This document shows positions 21,641 to 33,439 of a stretch of 64,000 nt of DNA, one piece after another (the stretch's first letter is position 1; every line of letters begins with the position of its first letter). The notes under the pieces are model-generated. The model did no database searches. It was not told where the DNA came from and worked only from the letters and a program-made list of their open reading frames with translations. The stretch comes from Petaurus breviceps papuanus (Eukaryota > Chordata > Mammalia > Diprotodontia > Petauridae), in contig JAMXIF010000003.1 in NCBI GenBank assembly GCA_028583685.1, positions 72,397,892-72,461,891 of the forward strand, written 5' to 3'. Both the position numbers and the translations under genes were made by a program.

Positions 21641-22745
21641 ATGGGTTAATCTGTATATATAAAAAGTGAGAAGAAAGGCATGATTGATGTGGAGAAATCC
21701 AGTGGTCTTCAAAGAGCTTTGAGTTGAAGATTTCAACTGGATTTGTAGCATCATGGAAAGGTAGACTGTCTCAACCTGCTGGTGCTTCAAATCCTGAGAC
21801 TATATGGAGCTTTTGGTTCTGATGCTCTCCCATGTGACAACATTAGCATTTGGAGAACAATGAAGAGAATGCCTTAAAATGCTTTGTGGATATCTGATCA
21901 TCACAGTTCTTTGTCCCCAGTAGATTCTGACAGGAAAAGAAAATATTTGGGAAAAAGTCAACAGACCCAACAGAGTAAGGAATGTGTGTGTGTGAGTGAG
22001 TGTGTGTGTGCGTGCATGTCTGCATGTAGACATATCATCACCCTCCTCAGAGCTAACTAGTTTGTCAGTACTCACATGGAACTGTGATAAGTGTTCAATC
22101 CAATGATTCAGAGACATCTTTGCCTGCCCATCCTATATCATTTTCATCTGCTGTCAAAAGTTTTCCATGGAGGGAGTCTACCTAACACAGTGGAGGCCCT
22201 CTCTTCACTTTCTCTCCACATTGCAAGCGTCCCAAAGAGTACCCTGGTTGTCTGACTATTTTCCCTCAATCTTGTCATGTCATCAGCTCATCTTTTCTTT
22301 CCAGCATACAATTCCTTGATGATATTCTTTATACCTGTTCTTCTTCAGAGTTCCTTATTGGCTATGTAGCCTGCTTATACTTATCATAACCTATCCTTTT
22401 CCCTCTGTGTGATAATTCATTTTTGGCTCCTTGGCAGAGGTAATATTCCATGTCCATCTGCCATACCAGAAAAAAAAATGATGGTTTTCCATAGCCCTTC
22501 CTCATGCCACCCATTCTTTGCAAAGTCAAAGGTCTATGTATATAAAATACTATATGCACTGTCTCACACATTTGATATATTGGCTGTTTTTTCTGAATTG
22601 CATTTTTTCTTTTTCAATTCTGACCTTGCTGAGTAGGAGAGAGGGGAGAATATTAAGAAATAAGTTGATGTAAGCCCCAAAATGATAAATGAATTAAAAT
22701 AACATTTAAAATTAAGCTAAAGAGAAATATAGATACGCTTTTATT
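21641..22745. other. no recognised gene or TE; contains a TG repeat
   Basis: A TG/TGAG microsatellite lies at about 21983-22020. Nothing else is supported. Confidence 0.45.
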
Positions 22746-22749
22746 CTTT

Positions 22750-22900
22750 TTATTTTTTTTTTTGCTTTTTGGAGGCAGTTGGGGTTGTGACTTGCCCAAG
22801 GTCACACAGCTAGTTTTTATGTTAAGTGTCTGAGGCTGGATTTGAACTCAGGTCCTCCTGACTCAAGGGCCTCTACTCACTGCACCACCTAGCCGCCCCC
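22750..22900 (-). mobile_element. WSINE1-type CORE-SINE, minus
   Basis: Reverse reading: T tail, 'ttgcttttt', 'gtgacttgcccaaggtcaca', 'ttgaactcaggtcctcctga', 'gcaccacctagccgcccc'. Confidence 0.92.
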
Positions 22901-23394
22901 AATATGTTATTATTCTAAAAATGAATAGCAATATTTATCAAGAAATTAAAATTAAGTTAGGTAGTAGGATACCTTACTCTATTTTCTTCTTCTTTGTGGT
23001 AGAAAAAGCATGGCAATGAAATCAGTAGTCTTGAGTATGGGACTTTATTCAACCTTATAGGTGCTAAATAATTAGTTGTTGCCTGGTTGATTGCTTCATT
23101 CACATTGCAGTATGACACTTTTTTTCCTAGTCAGACGCATTAGAAACATTGTAGTATATTAGGTAAGAGTAGGAGACATGCTGGCAGGTATTTGATTCAT
23201 TCTGTTGATTCAGCTGATCAAGTTTTACCTAGAGGTACACAATAGAACTCTTGGTTTATGCCCATAATTTTATTTCTGACTTTCTTCTATTGCTTTATGC
23301 AAGTAACATCCTTTCCCTGAATGTCCTATTAATATTATATAGCCCTAGGTACTTCCTCCCCTGCAATGCAAGGTGAGAATCAATATATTATATA
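22901..23394. other. no recognised feature
   Basis: Nothing supported. Confidence 0.4.
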
Positions 23395-23800
23395 TTGTTG
23401 ATATATTATGGAGAACTCCCAGGTGAAGAAATTTCCTCCACCAATACAAGTTGGAACCTTCTCTGCAACTTACAATCCTAGAGGGTTTTCTGGAGCCGTA
23501 ATTCTTAAAGTGTGATTTGGAGGCCCCCTAAGAGTCCCTAAAACCTGTTAAGGGGGACTGAAAGTTTTATTTTCATAATAGTACTGCTATTTTAATTTCT
23601 ATTGCAATAAGTATTAACAGATATAAACCATATTAAAAAAAAGATCTGGGGGGATGGGGAATTTTGTCAATATTTTTTAAAGTGTAAAGGAGTCCTGAGA
23701 CCAAAATATTTGAGAACCATTGGCCTAAAGCACTCAGAGGACCAATATGGTTCAGAGACAGGGCTGGAACCCTGGTTTGGGGGGCTTCAAGACCTGCCGT
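23395..23800 (-). mobile_element. marsupial SINE with 'accaatgaaatca' tail, minus, split by a hAT MITE
   Basis: The left part reads reversed 'gagaactcccaggtgaagaa', 'ttcctccaccaatacaagtt', 'cttctctgcaacttacaatc'. After the MITE it continues 'cctaaagcactcagaggacc' and 'acagggctggaaccctggtt'. The same family lies forward at 23858-24055. Confidence 0.65.
23493..23732. mobile_element. hAT-type (Charlie-like) MITE nested in a SINE
   Basis: Diverged inverted termini: left 'taattcttaaagtgtgattt', right the complement of 'ggttctcaaatattttggtc'. The centre has no coding potential. The flanks 'tctggagc' and 'cctaaagc' would be a diverged 8-base hAT duplication. Confidence 0.6.
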
Positions 23801-23857
23801 GTGTTTCTTCATACTGTGTGAATTTAATTATTAATTATAAAAATAACTTGCTAAAGA

Positions 23858-24055
23858 TAAAGCATGGCAGAGTGGCACAGAGGTGACCTCAGAGTTTGGG
23901 AAACCTATGTTCAAATCCTACCTTTGACATATACTGACTGTACAACCCTGAATAAGTCAATTAACTTCTTTGTGATCCAGGTAACTTTATGATTATAAAT
24001 TGCCAATTTGGTGGATTGAATTTCCTTACCAGGATTTCCCCACATCAATGAAATC
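23858..24055 (+). mobile_element. marsupial SINE with 'accaatgaaatca' tail
   Basis: 'gcatggcagagtggcacaga', 'ctatgttcaaatcctacctt', 'ctgactgtacaaccctgaat', 'aggtaactttatgattataa', 'atttccttaccaggatttcc', 'catcaatgaaatcacaat' form one ordered tRNA-headed SINE. Confidence 0.75.
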
Positions 24056-24081
24056 ACAATTTCAGATCAAAATTAAAATAA

Positions 24082-24397
24082 AAATCTAACTTGCTACATA
24101 AAAGAGAAATCACAATATAAGTGATAGGCTACAATTTAGATTAACTGATACAATATTTAAATTTAATTCACTGTTTGCATATTTCCTGAATAAATTTGAA
24201 TGTTTTTAAAGTAAACCCTATTTAACTAAATAGTTAAAGCCTATTTATAAAATCTAAGTTACTATATAAAAGACAATTCATGATGTGATAGGTTAAAATT
24301 TAGACTGAACAATATAATATTTATATTTAAATTTTATTCACTATTTGGATATTTCTTGAATAAATCTATATTTTTAAGTAAAGCCTATTTAGTTTGA
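24082..24397. repeat. diverged 168-base tandem duplication
   Basis: Copy one starts 'aaatctaacttgctacataa' at 24082 and copy two 'aaatctaagttactatataa' at 24250. Shared later blocks in the same order are 'tgatagg..a.aatttaga', 'attcact.tttg.atattt', 'cctgaataaat'/'cttgaataaat' and 'aagtaaa.cctattta'. Similarity by eye is roughly 80%, so the duplication is old. Confidence 0.82.
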
Positions 24398-26685
24398 TTC
24401 ACTAAAAATTTGAGCTGATATTAAGGCATCTGAATCCATAATGACACATGCCTAAAAAGCCAGTTATTAATCTGCCTTCTTTAGAGACAGGATCTGTTAT
24501 TTCTAGTGTTTATCCCCCTCCACTTGAAAAATATCTAGCAATCACCCGCTAGTTAATATTCACAGGATTCTGTGCAGAAAGAGCATTGTTATTTGGCTTT
24601 TTTGGGGGGGGAGGAAAGATGAGCAAACGGATGTGAGTGAGCTAAACTGGGTTTGCTCTCTCTGTAGCAAGAACTGTACAGGTTGCTCAACATCCTATCA
24701 CAGATTCTGGAGTTGAGCTGCCTAAAATTGGTTTCTTTCCTTGGCTATACTCCATCATACTCAAGGTGGCAAGGAAAACTTGGACAAAACCCAAGTATCT
24801 TGTTGCCTGCCAAGTTTCATCATTTCTCTCTACTATGTATCACCTCAGATGACAGGACAGGCTTTTCTAGTAATGAAGTCCAGGAGCAGAGTCTGTCCAC
24901 CCCCTTTGGATTAATATGCCAAACCTGGGCCTGTCTGGGGAATCACACTGGCAGTGGTGATGGGAATGGGCTTTGTCAGTTACAACAAATGAGCTCTTCA
25001 GTGCTGACCTTGTCATCTGTCCTCCTATATTTAGCCTCCTGTGCTATCTCTTGAGTAGGCTTAAGATTGGTTGGAAACTCTATTGAGCCAATATTTACCA
25101 ATGAAGTCTGTATAATCATCCACATTGTAGCACTATATCAGCATAATCAAGGATGCATTTGTCCCTTGTCCCAATTCAGCAACAGTCTAATGGGTCTGGA
25201 TAAAGCAAATAAAGAAAGGCATGTTTGGTTTAGTGTAGAGAATCATTCATTTGATTGATTACTAGTATCCAGATTTCCCATGATAATTCTCATTGATGCT
25301 TGCTGACACTTCTGAGTTGAAACTTTATATATTCATGATCCAATCCAAATAGGACAAATATATTTATGTTGCAAACCCAAGGGGGAAAATAGCATTATAA
25401 TGAATACCTACCTTATTGTTAGTGAAGCATAATAAATATATTGCTATAATTATTCATGTTTTCATAAGCGAAGAAGCTAATCTCTTTCCGAATTAGTGTC
25501 CCTGGCAGATGGCTCAGCACTTTGCATTTATTTTTATGATGATGCCTGGCCTCATACTGTGTTTGTCAGCAACTTGATATTATTGGAATTAATAATGGAT
25601 TGCAATAATATTTTTTGGGGAGGAACCTGGTCTCTGAATTTTTACCTTTGTAAAAGCAAGGCACTGAATTCCTACATGAAGCTTCTTTATAGGCCAGTAC
25701 TCTGCAACCTTTGTTCTGTTCTCTCCTAATATTCTAAACTGTGGGATGAAGATCCAAGGTCCCACAATTTAACTCAAAGCTGCAGGGAGACTCTTTCACA
25801 GATCCAGAACTGTCCTCCACCTTCCCCCCTTCAGAGGAACCTTCATAAGTGAAAAGGCAGAGGAAGCAACAATGAGGGATTTCAGCGGTGATAGGCAAGA
25901 TTGCCTACCTTGCAATATGCCCCCACTGTCGTAGTACCTGAAATTCAAGAAAATTTATCCTTTTGGGTGTTAAAAACCATGAGCCTTCTAGAGTCTCCTA
26001 CTTAAGTGCAAACTCCTTTGAGTAGGAGGAGGAAATCATTTAATTTGAGATCATATTTGGGAAATTGTGCAGCACTTTTGATGATGCCAAATGATCACTG
26101 ACACAAATGAGTGTTTGCCTAATCGATGCTATAAAACTATGGAACACCACCATCTTAGAAGTCTTACAACTATATATGTAGCACCCTTCCAGGCTACCCT
26201 ACTCCAGCTCAAGCTTGGAGTTTAGGTTCCTGGGGAGAGGACTATTCAGGTTGCATGCAGACTCTGTGAGTCTGCAATTCTAAAACTGCAGTTCGTTTGA
26301 TGCCAATAGTGCATTAAACTTGACTCCAGCAAGCTAGAAGACACAATTGGCTTAAACAGTGGCATCCATTGAGTTGTTATGGTACCATAAAGCCAAAACC
26401 TCTTCCCCATACATCTGAGGCACAGCCTACCACAACTACCCACAGCCTTAGTGGAAAAAGCAAACACACAATACTCATAAGGGAGTTGGTAGACAGGTAG
26501 GGGATACATAGGGCCAAGGCATATATGAGAAGAGGCAGCTCATGTCCCTGATGCTGCAGAACTTCAGGGATGCTGATGTTGCACTGCTCACACTGACCTA
26601 AGTCTTTAATTCTTAAGCTTCGAGTATTATATTGCTGAGGAAAGTCAGTCTCCAAGGATCCTCAATCAGGGGTAATATACATATA

Positions 26686-26727
<42 letters not shown>

Positions 26728-27160
26728 CTTGCAATTCGGCAGCCATAATGAAGTAAGTGTCCCTCTTTTGGATACTTCTTTCATTTTCAGATCATTGAAC
26801 TTCAGATAGTAGACTCAATTTTACCTCAGACCATGGTGATCATGGCATATATGTGTGAATAAATCTCAGTGGGGTACTTTGGTTGTGCTTAGAATATTAA
26901 TAAGAATGAGATTTGTATCTGGAATTAAGGTCTGTTTGCATAGAATTCTAAGTAAATAAAAATGCTCCTCTAAGGGATTATGGAGAAGTCATATGCTATT
27001 ATAGTCACTCCACAATATGATCCAGGCATACAGGTGATAGGTCCAAAAGAAAGCAGGTCATAAGGAATTAACAAGTCATAAAAATAGCAAACCATTATCC
27101 ACGGGTAGAGTGCCCAGGATCTTGAAATCCCCTGATATTTGTTGAATCAAAGAAAAATAG
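24398..27160. other. repeat-poor interval, no gene identified
   Basis: This is the longest stretch in which I recognise no TE. It holds the longest gap-free open frame of the window (123 codons, 24683-25054 +). That frame has no recognisable domain or low-complexity bias. A TA microsatellite lies at about 26676-26722. Conserved regulatory DNA is possible but cannot be shown without alignment. Confidence 0.45.
26676..26722. repeat. (TA)n microsatellite
   Basis: About 45 bases of TA with two GTA interruptions. Confidence 0.93.
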
Positions 27161-27164
27161 TATG

Positions 27165-27390
27165 AGATAGCAGACAAGTAATTAGAGTTATGAATTGAGG
27201 GTCCAGGCTAAATTTGTCACTTTTTATCTATGTGACCTTGAGCAGAGCAAATAATTGGTCTAAGTCTCAGTTTTCTCATCTACAAAATGGAGACAATATT
27301 CCCCCACCTTTTCCAAAAGGCTGGTCATGGGAGCCAAATGAGCATTTTTTAAAATCTGAAGCACAATACAAATCAATAATAACTTATTCA
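27165..27390 (+). mobile_element. MIR
   Basis: 'gagttatgaattgagggtcc', 'tctatgtgaccttgagcaga', 'taagtctcagttttctcatc', 'tacaaaatggagacaatatt' are the MIR core order. Confidence 0.75.
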
Positions 27391-29080
27391 ATCAGATAGA
27401 CAAGGGGCAGAGGAGAGAAGGTATTTTTGCAAGCTGTCAATCTCAGTAAAACACTGCAAATCCAGTCTCTTAAATTCAACCTGTTGTCCGTACAGATTAT
27501 CATTGTTATGAGATGTGAGATACCAGAGACAGTAGGCTATTTTCAATCTGGCACAGATAAAAATATGCACAGAAAATCTGGTTCTCTATTTAAGAATCAC
27601 CATAATGAAGGAATAGTTGAGTTAATGCATCAGAAATGTAAGTGAATCTTATGGGAATGGAGCTTTGTCCTATCAGTGATGCTAGTATTGCATAGTTCTT
27701 TTATATGTAAGCCTTTCCTTTTTGCCAATGTGTTGATTTATGGCTGAATTATGAGATCAAGTCCCCGTTTCCATTTCTCATTTTCAGATGGTGTAACTTT
27801 GGTCATAATTAAATATGGTTTTTATACACTAATAACCAAGAAAGAAACAATCCCATGGGTGGAATATAAAATTTAACAGCCTTTCCTTATAATTGACAGC
27901 TAACTCCAATTCTCCGCATGACCTTTCAGGTCCAGTTCTCTGCCATTTCCTGTCAGGGAAACACTTTTCTTTCTTTGTGGAGCAAGTTTAATAGCATTCC
28001 AATTATTTTTCACTCCTCTTAGAGTTTCAGATTTTCCTGAAAGCACCAAAAGAAGTTCCCAAAGGAAGAGTTTGTAAACAGTTCCTTGTGAAACCCGGCT
28101 GGCCAAATCTAACTATACCCACTGGATACTTATATTGAAATTCAGTTAAATTTCCAAGCATCCTTTGTTTATGGGGAGCATTATTTATAAAACTGGAAAT
28201 TAGACTCTCTTTATAGAATCATTACCACCATTTAATTCAATCCAGAGCAATTCCTCTGGTCATATTAGAAATTGGTAGAGCCAACACAGTACTGTGTTGA
28301 ATTTTCAAACTGAATCTTCCTCAAGCATTAGCAACATGTCAAGGGGAATTCTACTGTTTTATTTCTAACTTTGAAAGTTTCTTTGTGCATGTGTAAACCT
28401 TTGTCTGTAACTAATAATGTCTTAGAATACAATGGCAATGACACCAAGTATACCCCATTATTATAATTATAATACATAACAATATATAATAATTCAATTC
28501 AATTTAATAGCAATATATAATATTAGTATGTAGAATATTATTCTCAGTAGGAACTGTTTGGGGGAATGGTTGTAGAATGTTAATAGGTTCCTCCCCTCCC
28601 TGCCCACAGAGTAAGATTCACTTAGAAAGAAGACAGGTGTCTGGAGCTTCTCTGTGAAATAGATCTGGTTGCCAATAGAATAAAGTCACTAGAATAAATT
28701 TCTTGGAATGAGAATTTTCAGTTGGTTCTTCTTTCTTTGATGAAAATGTACCCAGAAGAACAGGTGAGCACCACATATTACCCAACAAATGTCCATTCTT
28801 TATATAACTGAACTCTGGGAACATTCTTAGTTTTCATATTAACTGGCTCTGACCATAACAAAAACACTGAAACTTCTGTTACTTCTTACCTTAATAGCCA
28901 TCTTTTTGTTGTTGTTTTTTAATGAGGTAAATGCAAAATTTCAAAATGTACAGGGCATTATAGTTCATTGTTCCATATGTCCAACAAAGAGGAAATGCTT
29001 TCTGATCTCTGAAAAGACGCATTTAAAAATATTCTTGATGATTTTCGCTCTGAAGGTGTGATTTGTGTCATAATACATTG
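27391..29080. other. repeat-poor interval
   Basis: No gene or repeat is recognised. An AT-rich stretch with 'aatatataataatt' motifs lies near 28455-28540. Confidence 0.45.
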
Positions 29081-29084
29081 TTGT

Positions 29085-29275
29085 ATAGTGGATACATCAG
29101 TGGAATGAGGATCAAGGAACTTGGGTTGAAGTTCTGTCTGAGTTAAGTTTTCTTACCTGTAAAATGGGATTAATAACATTGACCTTCCCTATCCTTCCAA
29201 TGTTTGTAGTATGGAAAATACTTTGTAAATGGCAAAGCTCTTCACAAAAGTGTTTTATTATTACATAAGTATTTA
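29085..29275 (+). mobile_element. MIR
   Basis: 'aacttgggttgaagttctgt', 'cttacctgtaaaatgggatt', 'taataacattgacct', 'ggaaaatactttgtaaatgg' follow MIR core and tail. Confidence 0.72.
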
Positions 29276-29484
29276 CATGCCTCATATTAATTTCTTGTGC
29301 TTAATCAAAGATTCTCAAAAGAGCTATTAAAATTGGTACCTGCCAACAGATCGAGACTAAAAAGAATCAATAGATCAACAAAGACATTAATGAAAACTTT
29401 AATGTGAGTCATGACTTATGCTGAACTTTCATATAATGCTATACTATGTTTAAAATAGGAACTGTAATTTCGTTTATATAGGAA

Positions 29485-29662
29485 ATTCCCAGATGAGGAC
29501 ACGCCTTCTATAAATTCAGGCCAGTATCTTCTCTGCACCTTTGAAGAGGCTGAATGACTTGTCCAGAGTCATATAGAAATATATGTCAGAGATAGGACCT
29601 GAATCCAACTCCTCATGGTTCTAAGGTTTTAACCCTCCTATACCACATTGCCTCTTCCCCAT
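29485..29662 (-). mobile_element. CORE-SINE, minus
   Basis: 'gaatgacttgtccagagtca', 'agagataggacctgaatcca', 'ctataccacattgcctctt' give the reversed SINE head. The left part ('cagatgaggacacgccttct') resembles the tail of the 23395 family. Confidence 0.6.
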
Positions 29663-30034
29663 GTGCCCTAATGCTGGCCCTCATAGATAGATAAATACAC
29701 ATACACACATATAAACACCTTGTGTCACTCTGGCATAGAAATCTTGAATATTTACAGAATATGTTGTCTTCTAAACTATGTTTTATCTCCATGATGGTGG
29801 CCAATAAATACCTGAAGAGTAAGAGAAGAAGGTTTTCAATGATAAATTGCAGGGAATGGGGATGGGGAAGCTTCCTAAGCACCTTGGACAAAAGTTTCTA
29901 CTACTGGGAGATATTGGAGGTCTTGAATTGGCTGAAGGAGTGGGTCATATCCTTGGCTGGCACATCTAAATAGCATTCCTATAAAATCTCTCATTCCTGA
30001 GGTGGAGACATTTTAGCATAGAAATTACTCTCCC

Positions 30035-30214
30035 GGGGCGGCCAGGTGGCTCAGCGAGTAAGAGCACCAGCTCCAGTGTCAGGATGACCTGGATCAAATC
30101 CGGGCTCAGATACTCAGCACCACAGCCAGAAATAATAACTGCCCGTGTAACCTTGAGCAAGTTACTTAACCCCGATTGCTTTATAAAAAAAAAAAAGGAA
30201 AAAGAAAAAAAAAA
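30035..30214 (+). mobile_element. SINE-B
   Basis: Starts GGGGCGGCCAGGTGGCTCAG at 30035 and ends in an interrupted A tail. 15-base flanks AGAAATTACTCTCCC (30020-30034) and AGAAATGACTCTCCC (30215-30229) differ at one base. Confidence 0.92.
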
Positions 30215-30344
30215 AGAAATGACTCTCCCCCAAACCCCTCCAAATACCTTTAAATAATGCCTTCAAACAAATTCTAGAGTGGAAGAACCAATGAAAGAAT
30301 GGAGAGAAACCATTTTCCAGTCCAAGACAACTTAGAAGGTCGGC

Positions 30345-31165
30345 AGGAAAGGTCTGTTGCACTGGGGTCAGTGTGCAGTGCAGTTAAGGCAGGCCAGGCG
30401 CCAGTAAACCAGCAGTAGGCCTTGGGGCAACCAAATCAGTTGTGGCAATGGCAGTATCTGGACTCTCAGGTCACAGATGGCAAGGGTATCAGACAACTGG
30501 TCAGAAGGAGATTATAAGGTCCCTTTGCTGTTACCAAGGGCAGGACTCTCTTATATTGCACATACTTGGATCAGGGTGGTGGTCCTGGGCCTTAGTCTCA
30601 GGGCAAGGTGGAACATGAGCATTCCAGAGCTTGTGGCCACAGGGGAGCTGGGACCCTGGTCACATTTCCAGGATGAAAGATACTGCTTATGGTTGCTCAC
30701 AGACCAGAGCAAAGAGGAGGAAAGTTAGTAAACATACATCTCCCTAGATCACACCACCTTGAAACAATGAAAAATTACAGACCCCAAGAACCAGCTCTGA
30801 AAACAGCTGCAACAAAAACCTAAAGTTTTTAACTATAAAAATAGTGCTCCCTCCACTCCAGAAGCAGAAAACCACTTTAGTATAGTGTTAAAAATTAAGA
30901 AATAGACTGGAAAAGTTAACAGGAAAAAAAAAAAACAACAGGAAAAGTCCTGACTATAAAAAGTTACAATGGTGACAGGGGACATCAAAACAAAAACCCA
31001 GAAGACAACAAAGTCAAAATTCCTATATCCAAAGCCTCAAATTAAAATATATATTGGCCCCAGACCATGAAAGAGCTCAAAAAGGATTTTAAAAATCAAG
31101 TAGAGAAAAAATTGAGAAGAGAAATGAGATTGATGCAAGAAAATCATGAAAAAAGAGTTAACAAA
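30345..31165 (+). mobile_element. L1 5' UTR and start of ORF1
   Basis: The right part matches marsupial L1 ORF1: 'aagtcctgactataaaaagt', 'agaagacaacaaagtcaaaa', 'catgaaagagctcaaaaagg', 'aatgagattgatgcaagaaa'. It encodes 'MKELKKDFKNQVEKKLRREM' at 31067, the start of the ORF1 coiled-coil region. GC-richer sequence upstream (30345-30720) fits the L1 5' UTR. Everything 3' of early ORF1 is missing and the sequence passes into L2-like DNA, so this is a 5' fragment, unlike the usual 5'-truncated copies. Confidence 0.75.
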
Positions 31166-31169
31166 ATAC

Positions 31170-31600
31170 CTTATTCCTGCCTAATTATGATTCTTTTCTA
31201 CCCTTATTTCTCTCCTTCTCATGTCCCACCAAAACCTTTACTCTATCTTTCCAAATACAAACTCCTCTCTTTTACCATCAAAGTAGGTTATCTGGCTTTC
31301 TATTTCACTTAGAATGATGAGGCTCTCTGACATGGAATCTTTTAGTTCCCTTCTTCAGTTCCATAGTCTAGTTCTGTATTATCACTCCCCTTTTCCTACT
31401 TCTTTTTGATCACAAAAAAGGTACCCTACTTGTCCCTAAAGCCCTCTCACTGTGCCCTTAGTAGCATTTACTTTGCTACAGTGATCATCTCATTTCTTTC
31501 TTTTATCTTCAAATGCTCCCTTTTCACTAAATCCTTCTTACTGATCTTCAAACAGGTTAAAAGTTCCTCAGTACACAAGAAATCCTTCCCTTCACCTCTC
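31170..31600 (+). mobile_element. L2 LINE 3' region (probable)
   Basis: C/T-rich with 'aaatacaaactcctctcttt', 'accatcaaag', 'ttccatagtctagttctgta' and 'tatcactccccttttcctac', resembling the L2 segment '...caaactcctcactttggcatttaaagcc... cactactccccttt'. It is heavily diverged. Confidence 0.5.
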
Positions 31601-31604
31601 AAGC

Positions 31605-31812
31605 CAAGGAAGTCAAACTTAAACAAAAATGGGGACCACTGATCCATTTATAAAGATCCTTGCAGGCTACATATTAACACTTTTACAGCGCAATATTATG
31701 TTTTATTGTGTTTTTATTTATTTTGTTAAGTATTTCCCAATTACACTTTAATCTAACTCAAGCTGCATTTAGGAGAGTGTTGTGGTTGCATGCCATGTAA
31801 CTGACACCTTTG
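31605..31812. mobile_element. hAT-like MITE (GTGTCAAA family)
   Basis: Left 'aagtcaaacttaaacaaaaa', middle 'tcctt.gcaggctacatatt', 'ttattttgttaagtatttcc', 'caattacactttaatctaac', right 'gtaactgacacctttgc'. It is collinear with 61338-61540 and with the halves of 2668-3058. Confidence 0.7.
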
Positions 31813-32073
31813 CTTTTGCCCATATAAATGCTGTCCATCCAAAGGGACATTTCATCACAGGAACCCAAAAGTAAGGGTCTCTGTGCAGCATTGGGGTCTG
31901 GGAAAAATTACATTCTTTAAATGGAATGGGAGAGGTCTCTTTTGAACTAGGCTAAGAGATGGCAGTTTTATCAGAAAAAGGTTATATTGTAGATTAGCAT
32001 TAAATATCAAATGACACAATATAATAATAATTTTTCTCAAGTATAAATAACTTGTTTAAGAAATTTAGGATAA

Positions 32074-32230
32074 GGGGTGGCTTGGTGGTGCAGTGAATAG
32101 AGCACTGGCCCTGGAGTCAGGAGGACCTGAGTTCAAATCCAACCTCAGACACTTAACACAAAAACTAGCCATGTGACCTTCGGCAAGTCACTTAACCCCA
32201 TTTGCCCTACAAAAAGCAAAAAAATAAAAA
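32074..32230 (+). mobile_element. WSINE1-type CORE-SINE
   Basis: Full reading from 'ggggtggcttggtggtgcag'. Flanks 'agaaatttaggataa' and 'agaaattcagtataa' form the duplication. Confidence 0.93.
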
Positions 32231-32588
32231 AGAAATTCAGTATAAAGTTTAGGAAAAGGTAATAGGGAAGAGCTGAGAACTTTTAACCTACCTTGTCATT
32301 AAAATGTCCAGCAATGAGGATTGCCTTGCCTTTCCCAGGGGAGGTCCCAATGATGTACGGTCAGGAAGATAGACCTGGATTTAAAGGGTTCTGTGATGCT
32401 CACTTGGCATCTTTGGTCATTGAAAGAGATCAATGACTCAATGTATTGGTTATTACTAGATTAACTAATAAATTAATATGCAGAATTCTGTCTCTTGGAA
32501 TTTCATTTGGCACATACCTGATGTTTCCACTTTTTCACTAGCTACTATCTCCTCCACTCTGTCACTCTTCTGCTAATGCTCTAAGGTC
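32231..32588. other. no recognised feature
   Basis: Nothing supported. Confidence 0.4.
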
Positions 32589-32602
32589 ATCAATTATCTC
32601 TT

Positions 32603-32756
32603 TTTTTTGGAGGGTGGAAGGCAGGGCAATTGGGGTTAACTGACTTGCCCAAGGTCACACAGCTAGTAAGTGTTAAGTGTCTGAGGCTGGATTTGAACTC
32701 AGGTCCTCCTGACTCCAGGGCTGGTGCTCTATTCACTGCACCATCTAGCTGCCCCA
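32603..32756 (-). mobile_element. WSINE1-type CORE-SINE, minus
   Basis: Reverse reading with a perfect 14-base duplication ATCAATTATCTCTT at 32589-32602 and 32757-32770. This is the best-preserved WSINE flank in the window. Confidence 0.95.
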
Positions 32757-32818
32757 ATCAATTATCTCTTAATATCCAACTCCAACCACCTTCATTTTTT
32801 TTCCAGTCCTAATACTGC

Positions 32819-33240
32819 AGGTTCTTAACCTTTTCTGTATCATGTACCCTAGAATTAAGAAAACCTGAGTTCAAATATGACTTTAGACACTTCCTGGCTA
32901 TGTGACCCTGGACAAGTCACTTAATATCTATATGCCTTGATTTCCTCAACAACTGTTAAATAAGAATAAGAATAGCACAGAGTTTTTTTGAGGATAAAAT
33001 GAGATATCTTTTTTTCAAGGGCTTCAAATTATGCCTGGCACATAGTACTGGTATAGAAATGCTGATTCTCTTCCAACTTCATGGAAGTCTTTGCCAGTCT
33101 GATGAAGCCAATGGGCCCCTTCTCAGATTAAAATTTTGAAATGCATAAACTAGTACACAGGATTTCAAAGGGAGCCAATTATATTGAAATACTATTGACC
33201 TAAAAAAAAGCCGATCTATAGACACCTGGTTAAGAAACCT
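32819..33240. mobile_element. hAT-type MITE (GGTTCTTAACC family), split by a MIR
   Basis: Termini 'aggttcttaaccttttctgt' and the complement 'gacacctggttaagaaacct' are inverted repeats. The body 'agtctttgccagtctgatga', 'ccccttctcag', 'aaatgcataaa', 'ccaattatattgaaatacta' is shared with 52998-53150. A MIR occupies about 32853-33080. Confidence 0.8.
32853..33080 (+). mobile_element. MIR nested in a hAT MITE
   Basis: 'aaaacctgagttcaaatatg', 'gctatgtgaccctggacaag', 'ttgatttcctcaac', 'tgaggataaaatgagata', 'tgcctggcacatagtactgg'. A MIR inserted in this MITE makes the MITE family very old. Confidence 0.8.
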
Positions 33241-33439
33241 TGTTTTGGACTTTTTTGTAGCTTACAATTACATTCTCAACCCAGTAGGACACTCTTTCTT
33301 TGAAGATACAAAACTCTCTTGATTGTTTTGATACCACTCTTTTTTATCTTTTTTTTGATCCTTCATCATCTTCCCAACCCCACATAGGGATTCCCTACAT
33401 TCCATCCTAAGCCCTTTTATTTTTTCTCTTTGCATTCTT

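Noticed and set aside
20857-21790. Open frames of 224-273 codons on both strands
   Set aside because: Most codons are N from the 400-base gap, and the rest is Ser/Leu or Arg/Glu low complexity from the purine tract.
24683-25054. 123-codon open frame (+), the longest without gap
   Set aside because: No domain, signal or family likeness is recognised; the length is plausible by chance in 64 kb.
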